Made by a program: the position numbers and the translations under genes. Source: RGIG464 sp045643185 (GTDB lineage Bacteria > Myxococcota_A > Bradymonadia > UBA4248). Taken from it: DNA of 23,202 bases. Location of the stretch: positions 1 through 23,202 of the forward strand of contig JAZUKH010000171.1 of assembly GCA_045643185.1 (NCBI GenBank), written 5' to 3'. Every line of letters begins with the position of its first letter. The first letter of the stretch is position 1. The notes under the pieces were generated by a model. That model searched no databases. It was not told the DNA's origin and worked only from the letters and a program-made list of their open reading frames with translations. Positions 1 to 7,325 of the stretch are shown here, in pieces.

Positions 1-2281
1 CCTCGAAGCCATCCTCATCTTCAAGATCGTCGAACGTTTCTTCGTTCATCTTCTTGAGGATCTCAGCCGCAATTTTCTTATACTCGGGATAATAGAAACG
101 CTTGTAGGACGAACGCAGCACTTCAACCGTTGCTTTGTCATAATCCCCGTCTTTCGTGAGTTTATTAAGTACTGTCAAAGAGCAGAGACGCATGATGCGG
201 GCAAATTCACTGTGTGAGATCGTCTCACCAATAATTTCCAACAAACGCTTTCGATAAGGCTCAAAGTCAAAGTCTACGCTATTCTTGACAAGCATCTGTA
301 ACGTCGTAGCAACGGCCGAAGGATCGTTGTCATTCGTCAAACATGAACCGAGTTTTTTAATCGTTTCCTTAGACGGCTGATCTTTGAGACAACGCAACAC
401 AAGTGCACGATACTTGAGCGGATTGGCGCGATAAATATCGATCAAGTTATTGACATGGCCTTGATCTGCTTTGATTCTATCGAAATAATAGGCCGCCATG
501 AGACGGTTTTCGCAAAGTTCAATGGTATCAACGATAAACTGCGTCAACGCCATGGGTCTTTCGCCATGATAGAGTTCGACGTATGCATCAAAAGCGGCTT
601 TAGCGACATCCTCTTGATAGCATTTAAGCCATACACCGATGGTCGAACGTATATCCGGGTCATTGCGTTTCACGAGTCTGGCCAGATTAATGGCATTCAT
701 ACGCGTGACATCGCGAGAATCGAGCAACAAACGAATGAGCTCGGGCGTAGAGACGTTTTTGTATTTCGCGAGCGCCTTGTCATCCAAAAGTTCGGAATAA
801 AACGCATCCCGAAGTGAGAAAACCGGTTCGATCAACTCGATTTTACGCGTTTCACTGCCGTCATCGATATTGATTTCAGGCGCCCTCGGTGGCTGCAAAA
901 ATGCAATGATCTGCGCACGAGTTACCTGATCAACGCCATCTGAGATCGCCATAAGAATATCCGCAATACGAGGTTTAGCCTGCGGTCGCGTTCTGAACGA
1001 TGAATAGGCTTCTTTCAGTGGCTCGAGATAACGCTGCGGCGAAGCCAAAATAATATTTTTTACGGCCATCGTTTTGGCATCACTCTGTTCAGAGAGCACG
1101 GCCAACATTGGCGCGACAGCATCGTCGTTGAAGCGATGGAACGCATCGAGAACGAGTTGCTGATGAAGCCCACCACGAGCTGCATAATCAATGAGGATCG
1201 GCACTGCGATCTCAGGATAAGCCGCAAAGCGACCAACCAGCTTCAAAACGGCGGCATTGATATCTTCGTCGGAATCCTTGAGCAGGATGAGACAGGATGC
1301 AAGCGTGTTGATCTCGACAGAAGACAGTGAGGTCAAATAACGAAGCACCCCAATGCGGACGTAGCGACACGAATCGTAGATCATGCGCTCAACGCGGCTC
1401 GAATCAAAGCACGAAAGCAAACGGACAAACGCCGGCAACCAGTCCTGCGCTTCGTCACCTGCTCGGCTCATTCGACCAGTCATGGCATTCAAAACACAAA
1501 GCTGATACGCGCGAACCGCTTCATCAGCTTTCTGACCCATGGCAACGAGTTTATCTGCCGCAGCCAACGCCACTTCGGCATGCTGAACGACGAATTCCAA
1601 CACGTACTGGCGAGCCCCCGCCGCGATGTCCGCGTTCGAAGCATCCATCAGGTCGATCGCACCAGCATGCCAAAATGCATGACGGCTAAATATTTCCAAT
1701 ATGTTGAGAACAAGCGTTGGTTCGCCCGATTTCAGCAAGCCTTCGATATCCAGAGCTTGTGAAAAAAACGCCTGACCTTCCTGATAGATCTGGGCTGCAT
1801 TCAAACGCCCACTTCGAAGTCTCGTCAACAACTGCTCCTTGGATCTTGACGGACAATACGTCGAATCCTCTGTGAGCGTCTTCATTTCATCGAGCGAGAT
1901 CAAAAGCGTCTTTTCATCATCAGAGTCATCAGAATCAACAACGGCATCTGCTTTGGATGCCTCTTCAGACTTTGTCGCATCGATCAACGACTGCGGCACA
2001 TTCACGATCGTTGTTTGATCGCTTAGGAGTTCTGGCACGCTGACGACAACGGTCTGATCGATCGTCTCAGACATTGACGCGTGCTCGGCGCCTTCATCTG
2101 CCACAACATCCGAAACTGTCGACGAATCTGTACTGGCGTCGCGACCGGCAGCGCGTGCCAGATCTTCATCGGTCACCGTTTTCACTGCATCTGCAGTTCG
2201 ACGAGACCTGCGCGTCGTAGTCTCCTTCGCTGTCGTCGTGTCTTTGGGTGTCGCCTGTGTTTCAGTTTTTTTCTTCGCCAT
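1..2281 (-). CDS. Large helical-repeat (HEAT-like) protein, C-terminus beyond the left edge
   Basis: An open frame begins at the ATG at 2281 and runs without a stop past base 1, giving at least 760 residues. The start is preceded by a purine-rich GAAGGAAGG ribosome site. Residues 1-20 are Lys/Thr-rich and residues 20 to about 130 are low-complexity, acidic and Ser/Thr/Val-rich. The rest is a long run of amphipathic helices with recurring Leu/Ala spacing and short Asp-containing turns, as in HEAT or armadillo-type solenoids. No signal peptide, membrane segment or catalytic motif is visible, so a cytoplasmic scaffold or protein-binding role is an inference. It is divergent from the hydrolase at 2399, sharing a 117-base control region. 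I do not recognise an orthologue; the HEAT assignment rests on helical periodicity only. Confidence 0.7.
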   Translation of the reverse strand, partial: MAKKKTETQATPKDTTTAKETTTRRSRRTADAVKTVTDEDLARAAGRDASTDSSTVSDVVADEGAEHASMSETIDQTVVVSVPELLSDQTTIVNVPQSLIDATKSEEASKADAVVDSDDSDDEKTLLISLDEMKTLTEDSTYCPSRSKEQLLTRLRSGRLNAAQIYQEGQAFFSQALDIEGLLKSGEPTLVLNILEIFSRHAFWHAGAIDLMDASNADIAAGARQYVLEFVVQHAEVALAAADKLVAMGQKADEAVRAYQLCVLNAMTGRMSRAGDEAQDWLPAFVRLLSCFDSSRVERMIYDSCRYVRIGVLRYLTSLSSVEINTLASCLILLKDSDEDINAAVLKLVGRFAAYPEIAVPILIDYAARGGLHQQLVLDAFHRFNDDAVAPMLAVLSEQSDAKTMAVKNIILASPQRYLEPLKEAYSSFRTRPQAKPRIADILMAISDGVDQVTRAQIIAFLQPPRAPEINIDDGSETRKIELIEPVFSLRDAFYSELLDDKALAKYKNVSTPELIRLLLDSRDVTRMNAINLARLVKRNDPDIRSTIGVWLKCYQEDVAKAAFDAYVELYHGERPMALTQFIVDTIELCENRLMAAYYFDRIKADQGHVNNLIDIYRANPLKYRALVLRCLKDQPSKETIKKLGSCLTNDNDPSAVATTLQMLVKNSVDFDFEPYRKRLLEIIGETISHSEFARIMRLCSLTVLNKLTKDGDYDKATVEVLRSSYKRFYYPEYKKIAAEILKKMNEETFDDLEDEDGFE

Positions 2282-2340
2282 GCGTCCCTTCCTTCAGGAT
2301 TAAAAAAATCTCGAAAATCTTTTATGATGAACTGATTTCA

Positions 2341-2359
2341 TTTCGGGATTCTCCCGAAA
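2341..2359. promoter_or_regulatory. Perfect 8-3-8 palindrome between divergent genes (operator-like)
   Basis: TTTCGGGA at 2341-2348 and TCCCGAAA at 2352-2359 are exact reverse complements around TTC. The site is 40 bases before the hydrolase ATG and 60 bases before the helical-repeat gene's start. No convincing -35/-10 pair stands out on either strand. It could be the binding site of a dimeric regulator controlling both genes or, in RNA, a short hairpin. Confidence 0.45.
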
Positions 2360-2398
2360 ACATTTGAATACTTAATAGTAATACGAAAAGGAGCAATC

Positions 2399-3181
2399 AT
2401 GCAAGCCACACATGACAAAACAGACTATCCTACGATCACAAAGCGCGGTACACCGCCTGAACTTCCAAAGTTAAAACGAGGCGTATTGCTATTACACGGC
2501 TTCACGTCTCACACCGACTGCGTCAGCGGCCTGCTGCCTTACCTTGAAAAAGCCGGTCTGGATGTCGAAATGCCGTGGTTACGAGGTCACGGCACGACGC
2601 CCGACGACCTCATTGGCGTTACCCATGACATGTGGTACGACGATGCCTTTTCCGCCCTTCAAAAACTCGCCCAACGCGTCGACCAGGTCATCGTCGTCGG
2701 ACTGTCGATGGGCGGTGTCGTCGCACTTGACCTTTGTACGCGTGACCACGAACTACGGTCAAAAATCATCGCCTGTGTTACCTGGGCGGCCGCACTCGAT
2801 TTCGTCAACCCCATGACAGGTCTCGTCAAACCCCTGTCAGTCGTCTTCAAATGGTGGAAAGGTCAGGAATCTTTCCGTGACAAAACGTGTAAACAAGCCT
2901 GTCGCAATTACACAAAATTCCCCACTAAAGCCTTCGTGAGCCTGTACGACTACGCCAAAGAAATGCGTCCACGCGTGCGCCAGCTCACCATGCCATTCTG
3001 CACAATCCAATCAAAACAGGATCAGGTCATTCCGTATCACATGTCCGAATACCTGTTCCAAAACGTCGATTCCGTTTATTGCGAACTCGTGACGCTCGAA
3101 CACTCAGGACACGAACTCGGCCAGGATTGCGAAGCCAAGACCGTCTTTGAACAAACCATGCGTTTCATTGAAACACTGTAA
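2399..3181 (+). CDS. Alpha/beta-hydrolase, carboxylesterase or monoacylglycerol-lipase type
   Basis: This 260-residue soluble hydrolase probably cleaves carboxylic esters such as short acylglycerols. The oxyanion strand LLLHGF is at residues 30-35, the nucleophile elbow GLSMG at 101-105 gives Ser103, the acid is Asp208 in SKQDQVIP, and the base is His238 in HSGHELGQD. The triad order and the SKQD and SGHE motifs match the Est30/monoglyceride-lipase group, and 250-260 residues is normal for it. An AAGGAG ribosome site lies seven bases before the ATG. No signal peptide is present. It stands alone: a divergent gene lies upstream, and a palindromic repeat element plus a convergent aminotransferase lie downstream. 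The substrate cannot be read from sequence. Confidence 0.88.
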   Translation: MQATHDKTDYPTITKRGTPPELPKLKRGVLLLHGFTSHTDCVSGLLPYLEKAGLDVEMPWLRGHGTTPDDLIGVTHDMWYDDAFSALQKLAQRVDQVIVVGLSMGGVVALDLCTRDHELRSKIIACVTWAAALDFVNPMTGLVKPLSVVFKWWKGQESFRDKTCKQACRNYTKFPTKAFVSLYDYAKEMRPRVRQLTMPFCTIQSKQDQVIPYHMSEYLFQNVDSVYCELVTLEHSGHELGQDCEAKTVFEQTMRFIETL

Positions 3182-3212
3182 AAGAAAGCCCGTCACACAA
3201 AAAATAAAGGAT

Positions 3213-3318
3213 GGCGGGGAAGGCCTTCCCCTACGCGGCTATTTTACCTCACGTGGCGGCGTAGCACGCTACGCCGCTACGTGAGCAAAATACGCCGCTA
3301 CCCCTTCTGCCTGCGGCG
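3213..3318 (-). repeat. Palindromic intergenic repeat, copy C (reverse orientation)
   Basis: Read on the minus strand, this copy has the left arm AAGGGGTAGCGGCGTATTTT, a variable centre, and the right arm AAAATAGCCGCGTAGGGG. It ends in the perfect palindrome GGGGAAGGCCTTCCCC. The centre is its own long hairpin: CTCACGT and ACGTGAG flank GCGGCGTAG and CTACGCCGC at about 3249-3284. The arms match the copies at 7326-7430 and 16807-16876, while the centre does not. It fills the space between the convergent hydrolase and aminotransferase genes, where it could also end transcription. Confidence 0.75.
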
Positions 3319-3341
3319 CATTTTGACAAAATGACTGCCTT

Positions 3342-4433
3342 TTACCGAATGACCTCGGCAATCGCAGCGAGGAGATCGTCAACATCGTAAAGATCCACTG
3401 CCCCCATCGTTGAGATCTGAAATATCGTATCCAAAAGCGGACCTTTGCCGCTGTACACGATAAATCCGCGCTCACGAAGTCCTTCACGCAACGCATTGAA
3501 CGTAACATTTTTGGGCAGAACGACACTCGAAACGGCGTTCGAAAGCACATGATCCGGATGCAGCAACGTCATTCCAAGACCAGCCAATCCTTCACGCAAC
3601 CGATTGACCTTAGCCGCCTGGAACGCAAAACGATTGTCAACGCCCTCTTCCAGAATGATGCGCAAAGCTTCATTCAATGCGATAAGCAGAAGGATCGCCG
3701 GCGTATTCGGCGTCTGAGCTTTGTTCTCATAAAAATCGTAATGACGCGCCAAGCTCAGATAGTAATTGCGAACTGGCAATTCTTTGCAATGTTCGAAAAC
3801 GGCGCGTTCACCCACGACCAGACCAAGTCCCGGAGCCATACCGATGGCTTTGCCTGACGACGTTGTCATGATCGAAACATGCGCTTTTTGTAGATCCAAC
3901 GGATCCGCCATGAAACTTGAAACACAGTCAACGAACAAACGCGCACCGTATTTCGCGCACAAGGCACCGACCTGCTCGACGGGTTGAAGTTCGCCCGTAC
4001 TCGTTTCGTGGTGAACCATCGTCACCCAGTCGACATGTTGTGTCTTCAGAATATTCTCAACCGCGGCGAGGTCAAGCGGAGTAGCCCAATCCTGGCGATA
4101 AAGGATCGTATTCGGGTTGTAGATCTTCGAAATATCACCAAGTCGATTACCAAATTCACCCGTACCGAGAGACAGGACAACATCATCAGCACCAATGGCG
4201 CTCGTCAAAACGGCTTCATTGGCGGCTGAGCCACTCCCCGTCACAGCAACAAAAGCATAACGATCTTCGGGAAGTCCCATGATCGTCAGCCAGTTGTGAC
4301 GGATCTCGCGAAGGAGCACCGAAAATTCTTCTTCTCGATGCCCGATTTCAACCTTCGTCATCACACTTAAAACGCGTTCGGATACGTTTACGGGACCCGG
4401 ACACATTAGGCGATATCGCTTCGCATAATCCAA
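3342..4433 (-). CDS. PLP-dependent class V aminotransferase, 2-aminoethylphosphonate transaminase-like
   Basis: From the proposed TTG start the product is 363 residues, the usual size for PhnW and alanine-glyoxylate aminotransferases. The CPGPVNVSERV segment (residues 11-21) matches the family's N-terminal PGP motif. TGSGSAANEAVL is the phosphate-binding loop region. Asp169 in VDCVSSF should contact the PLP ring nitrogen, and Lys195 in SSGKAIGMAPG should form the Schiff base. The C-terminal GFIVYSGKG resembles PhnW. The frame stays open upstream to 4547, but those residues look non-coding and overlap a terminator hairpin; GGAG at 4445-4442 is well placed for TTG 4433. PhnW converts 2-aminoethylphosphonate plus pyruvate to phosphonoacetaldehyde, or the reverse in synthesis. 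No other phosphonate gene is visible, so another amino donor/acceptor pair is possible. Confidence 0.8.
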   Translation of the reverse strand: MDYAKRYRLMCPGPVNVSERVLSVMTKVEIGHREEEFSVLLREIRHNWLTIMGLPEDRYAFVAVTGSGSAANEAVLTSAIGADDVVLSLGTGEFGNRLGDISKIYNPNTILYRQDWATPLDLAAVENILKTQHVDWVTMVHHETSTGELQPVEQVGALCAKYGARLFVDCVSSFMADPLDLQKAHVSIMTTSSGKAIGMAPGLGLVVGERAVFEHCKELPVRNYYLSLARHYDFYENKAQTPNTPAILLLIALNEALRIILEEGVDNRFAFQAAKVNRLREGLAGLGMTLLHPDHVLSNAVSSVVLPKNVTFNALREGLRERGFIVYSGKGPLLDTIFQISTMGAVDLYDVDDLLAAIAEVIR

Positions 4434-4448
4434 TTTAACATCTCCAAT

Positions 4449-4488
4449 AAAAAAGACGCCTTCGACGCACCAATGCGTCGTCAAGGCG
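4449..4488 (-). terminator. Intrinsic terminator-like hairpin just before the aminotransferase start
   Basis: Read on the minus strand, GCCTTGACGACGCA pairs with TGCGTCGAAGGC around a four-base loop (13 pairs, 2-base bulge). It is followed by TC, then TTTTTT. The U-tract ends three bases before the GGAG ribosome site of the aminotransferase. It could simply end the transcript of the 4614-5960 gene, with the aminotransferase read from a promoter in 4490-4613. It could also act as an attenuator in a leader. The other strand has no T-run, so it is directional. Confidence 0.65.
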
Positions 4489-4613
4489 CAAAAATTTCGC
4501 GGCGTTTTACTCGCAAATTCTGTGCCTTGACAATCAAATTCGCGCACACAAACCTACATTTACCGTGTTATTACCTCACGCATCCTCTTAGCCTGTGTGC
4601 AGATCCATGATTT

Positions 4614-5960
4614 TTACTTCGCGTCTTTCTTTTTCTTACCGGTGCCACGAATGGCACGAATTGAGAGCGCGACCATGCCACCAAAAGCAATGATAAACGC
4701 GCAAGGCAGCATGACAAAGTAAGCAACATGGTAAGCACCCGCAATGATCAATACCATGATCAAAAACGTGTAGAAATCGCGTTTACAGATCCAGGCAAAC
4801 CCCGTGGCCACCAAGTCGACGAATTTATGGAAAGCGCCACGTTTTTCCTCGACCTTGTTGTCTTTATTCGCTTTTTCAAAGCCCCACTCAAAGTGGTTGT
4901 GACTCGCGATGCCCATTTTGACGAACTCGCGATAGAACCACAAAAGCGTCAGCACCATAAAGACACAAACGCCTGCCGTGACATAAAAATAAGGAAAACA
5001 GAATCCGCCATCCGCATTAAACAGTGTACCGTTGTCTGGCAAAGGATAGAGGAAGCTCATTGCCGTGCCAAGTCCAAACATAAACGACACGTTCGTGATG
5101 TCATCGGCGATCGTATCGAACCATTCACCCTTAAAACTTGGGCTCATACGCATACGAGCGAGCTCACCGTCAACGCCATCGATCATGGACGAGAACTGCC
5201 ACAAAACAGCCGCAAGCGACATGATCAACCAGCTGTTCTGATAACCGCCCAGGACCAGCAGCCCCGCAGCGATCAAACCGATGATAAGGCCAAAGCCTGT
5301 GATCATATTCGGCGTGATAGGGCTGTTCGCGATACGACGGCTGATCGCCAGCGACTGCGGTCGATTGAAATAGTACGCGACCAAACCATCGGCATCACGA
5401 CCGAGTTTTTTGCGCAAAGACCGAGTCAATATGTCCTGACCAATTTTAAGGTCTTCGGAACTCAAAATACGGTGATAGATCGTCTTTTCGGGGGCATCAA
5501 GCATCTCGTACGACCCGCTGGACAACTCATCCAACGATGAATCGGCCAAAATGGCTTTTTGAACCGTCATGCCCGTCAAAAAATAGATGCCGGTATCTTC
5601 GCCATTGGCTCGAACGCGAACATCAGCCCCAGCGGGACGCATGCCGATCGCAACCGGTCCGATCATGCCATCGACACGACAGATGCACGCATCGTCATCC
5701 CCCATCACCTCGGCCAACTGCGTTTTAATCTCCTTGACCTGAGTCGTGTAATCAAAGCGCTTTACCGGAATCGTAACAAGCGGGTCTTCAGGAAACTGAA
5801 CATTTGTCGGTCCAGCAACAATGATCTCATCAAACTTCGCGTTTTTCGCCGATCGGCAGGCACGATCGAACAGGGTGAGTCCACCGATTCGAATCTGTGA
5901 AATGTTCTCGACTTTCGTCCCTTCGACCTGAAACGGAGGAATATAAAGCAGTATCTTCAT
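4614..5960 (-). CDS. CDP-alcohol phosphotransferase (DIPPS-like) with a degenerate N-terminal nucleotidyltransferase domain
   Basis: The product has 448 residues. The start chosen is the ATG at 5960, giving MKILLYIPPF, with GGAAC upstream; an in-frame ATG 14 codons earlier adds residues unlike the family. The C-terminal half carries the complete CDP-alcohol phosphotransferase motif: Asp261, Asp264-Gly265, Ala268-Arg269, Gly278, Asp282 and Asp286. It sits among several membrane helices and is preceded by the NRPQSLAISR and SPITPNMIT lead-in seen in IPCT/DIPPS proteins. Residues 1 to about 175 keep the outline of a sugar nucleotidyltransferase (IGGLTLFDRA, FDEIIVAG, DTGIYFL) but lack the glycine-rich GxGxR/KPL signature. 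The likely role is transfer of phosphoinositol from a CDP-activated donor at the membrane. It lies 80 bases after the next transferase, in one apparent operon. Confidence 0.8.
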   Translation of the reverse strand: MKILLYIPPFQVEGTKVENISQIRIGGLTLFDRACRSAKNAKFDEIIVAGPTNVQFPEDPLVTIPVKRFDYTTQVKEIKTQLAEVMGDDDACICRVDGMIGPVAIGMRPAGADVRVRANGEDTGIYFLTGMTVQKAILADSSLDELSSGSYEMLDAPEKTIYHRILSSEDLKIGQDILTRSLRKKLGRDADGLVAYYFNRPQSLAISRRIANSPITPNMITGFGLIIGLIAAGLLVLGGYQNSWLIMSLAAVLWQFSSMIDGVDGELARMRMSPSFKGEWFDTIADDITNVSFMFGLGTAMSFLYPLPDNGTLFNADGGFCFPYFYVTAGVCVFMVLTLLWFYREFVKMGIASHNHFEWGFEKANKDNKVEEKRGAFHKFVDLVATGFAWICKRDFYTFLIMVLIIAGAYHVAYFVMLPCAFIIAFGGMVALSIRAIRGTGKKKKDAK

Positions 5961-6040
5961 AGCTTTTGTTCCAATATACAAATGGCGCGTGTCATTATGC
6001 ACGCGCTCATGATCACTGATGATGTATTTATCTGTATATA

Positions 6041-6910
6041 TTACTGGTTGTCAGCGGCTTTGTCAGCACTGTCGGCGGCTTTGTCAGCACTGTCGGCGGC
6101 TTTGTCAGCACTGTCGGCGGCTTTGTCAGCGCTGTCGGCGGCTTTGTCAGCAGTGCCAGCGGCTTTGTCAGCACTATCGGCGGCTTTGTCAGCGCTGTCG
6201 GCGGCTTTGTCAGCACTGTCAGCGGCTTTATCGGCGGCTTCAGCTTTTTTTGCATTCAACTCATTATACTTCGTCACGTACGTTTTGAAGTATTTCACTG
6301 CGGTAGCCCATTGCATAATGACACCGACCAAGACTGCAACGAACGAAACGTAGTAAAGCACGACACCGCCGATCTCCATCGTCGAACCAGAGAACCAGAC
6401 GCTATTATGGTAGACATGCGTGAAATCTGCGAACGGATACCAATCCTGATGCGTCGTGCCGCTCATCAATGCGTAAGCAATTGGCATGATGAACAAAGCG
6501 TAATAGATGATCGCCGAAGCCAGTTTACCCCAATAAATGGACGGAATATCAAAGCCCTGCTGAGCTGCGGAAGCGCGCATGGATAGCACTGAAAGGTCGC
6601 GGATACCCCAGACGAACAAGAGCCAAAGCGGCCAAACGCCCATATACACGGCTGCGGACATCACGAAAAAGTTAAAAAGCAGGTCCGCCACCTGGTCTAA
6701 CAACGCCCCAAGCTGGGTGCACATATTGTGTTTGCGCGCATAAATACCATCAGCATAGTCCGAAAGCCCTGCGACCAACCCCAGCAACGACCCTGTGATC
6801 GGATAATCGCACACAAAGAAGGTGACGCAGATAATGATGAGAACGATTCGGAATAAGCTAATTTTGTTGGGGACATTGAAAACATCCCGCGAGAATGGAG
6901 TTGAAGCCAT
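6041..6910 (-). CDS. CDP-alcohol phosphatidyltransferase (PgsA-like) with a heptapeptide-repeat tail
   Basis: The 289-residue membrane protein starts with NVPNKISLFRIV, the classic N-terminus of phosphatidylglycerophosphate-synthase-type enzymes. The full motif follows as Asp51, Asp54-Gly55, Ala58-Arg59, Gly68, Asp72 and Asp76. About five or six hydrophobic segments follow, up to residue 210. The enzyme should displace CMP from a CDP-alcohol using a hydroxyl acceptor; glycerol phosphate, inositol phosphate or another head group are all possible. Residues about 225-288 are unusual for the family: nine copies of a seven-residue unit, ADKAADS, forming a highly charged helix that should lie in the cytoplasm. 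It is the first gene of the leftward group and is divergent from inositol-phosphate synthase. The catalytic family is clear; the substrate is not. Confidence 0.83.
   Translation of the reverse strand: MASTPFSRDVFNVPNKISLFRIVLIIICVTFFVCDYPITGSLLGLVAGLSDYADGIYARKHNMCTQLGALLDQVADLLFNFFVMSAAVYMGVWPLWLLFVWGIRDLSVLSMRASAAQQGFDIPSIYWGKLASAIIYYALFIMPIAYALMSGTTHQDWYPFADFTHVYHNSVWFSGSTMEIGGVVLYYVSFVAVLVGVIMQWATAVKYFKTYVTKYNELNAKKAEAADKAADSADKAADSADKAADSADKAAGTADKAADSADKAADSADKAADSADKAADSADKAADNQ
6047..6235 (-). repeat. 21-bp in-frame tandem repeat, 9 units, encoding ADKAADS
   Basis: Nine 21-base units code for ADKAADS, with variants ADKAAGT in unit 4 and ADKAADN in the last. Most units are nearly identical in DNA, including third positions, which points to recent expansion by slippage or unequal exchange rather than old selection. 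The seven-residue period with regular Ala and alternating Asp/Lys suits a long amphipathic helix. Confidence 0.9.
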
Positions 6911-6976
6911 GATATATTTGCTCTTTATTACCTCGAAAAAACCAAAAAATGACGCATTACACGAACGCGTCCTAAC

Positions 6977-6997
6977 GACAAAATGACTATTTTTGTC
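6977..6997. promoter_or_regulatory. Inverted repeat GACAAAA-N7-TTTTGTC
   Basis: The exact 7-7-7 inverted repeat lies 67-87 bases before the start of the leftward transferase gene, so it may overlap that gene's promoter. Similar TTTTGACAAAA strings recur at about 3319 and 8979, but without the second arm. Operator function is an inference. Confidence 0.4.
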
Positions 6998-7036
6998 ACT
7001 TACACCCTAAGTTTTCAAGGGAAAACGCGCTTTGCA

Positions 7037-7058
7037 GTACGAAAATGGCATTTCGTAC
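7037..7058. promoter_or_regulatory. Perfect 8-6-8 inverted repeat (operator-like)
   Basis: GTACGAAA at 7037-7044 and TTTCGTAC at 7051-7058 are exact reverse complements around ATGGCA. The 22-bp dyad is the size expected for a dimeric helix-turn-helix regulator. It is within 150 bases of the leftward transferase start and upstream of the sigma-54 promoter. Confidence 0.5.
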
Positions 7059-7077
7059 CCACATTGACCATCCAACG

Positions 7078-7206
7078 CCCCAACGACTCACGAATTGACC
7101 AGCATTCCCCTCACTTGACCACAAATTGGGGTAACTCTACCCCAGTTTTCCCTATTTTGGGGCAACACCCACCCACTTCGCGAGAAATTCTGTGACGCCT
7201 ACCCCA
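7078..7206. promoter_or_regulatory. Cluster of five TTGGGG/TACCCCA boxes, possible upstream activator sites
   Basis: Related G-boxes occur at 7078-7083 (CCCCAA), 7126-7133 (TTGGGGTA), 7138-7144 (TACCCCA), 7157-7163 (TTGGGGC) and 7200-7206 (TACCCCA). The second and third form a dyad with a four-base loop. They lie about 260-390 bases before the sigma-54 promoter at 7464, within the usual range for enhancer-binding proteins. TACCCCA and TTGGGGTA are the same word on opposite strands. Function is inferred from position and repetition. Confidence 0.35.
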
Positions 7207-7325
7207 CAATTCGAAGCCACTGGATCCCGTAATATGCGAGTTATATGATGTATAAGCATTGATTACGTCATGACATTTAGAATGCGCCATTTAGCCGAAG
7301 GTGTGGGCACTGCCACCAAGTCTTT

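Larger units (their letters stand above)
6911..7325. other. First part of the divergent control region, no gene
   Basis: No supported coding frame lies in this stretch. It separates the leftward transferase group (start 6910) from inositol-phosphate synthase (start 7586), and with 7326-7585 makes a 675-base control region. It holds two exact inverted repeats (6977-6997 and 7037-7058), three TTGACCA words (7064-7070, 7095-7101, 7115-7121) and a cluster of TTGGGG/CCCCAA boxes. A weak leftward promoter can be proposed around 6970-6995. Confidence 0.6.

Noticed and set aside
2081..2335. Small Cys-rich forward frame (84 codons) opposite the helical-repeat gene
   Set aside because: It overlaps the start and promoter of the reverse gene and has no ribosome site or recognisable features.
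3182..3341. CRISPR-like repeats
   Set aside because: The repeats are dispersed palindromic elements, not a regular repeat-spacer array, and no cas gene is present.
4434..4547. N-terminal extension of the aminotransferase to 4547
   Set aside because: It would translate through a terminator hairpin and adds 38 residues unlike the family; TTG 4433 has a ribosome site.
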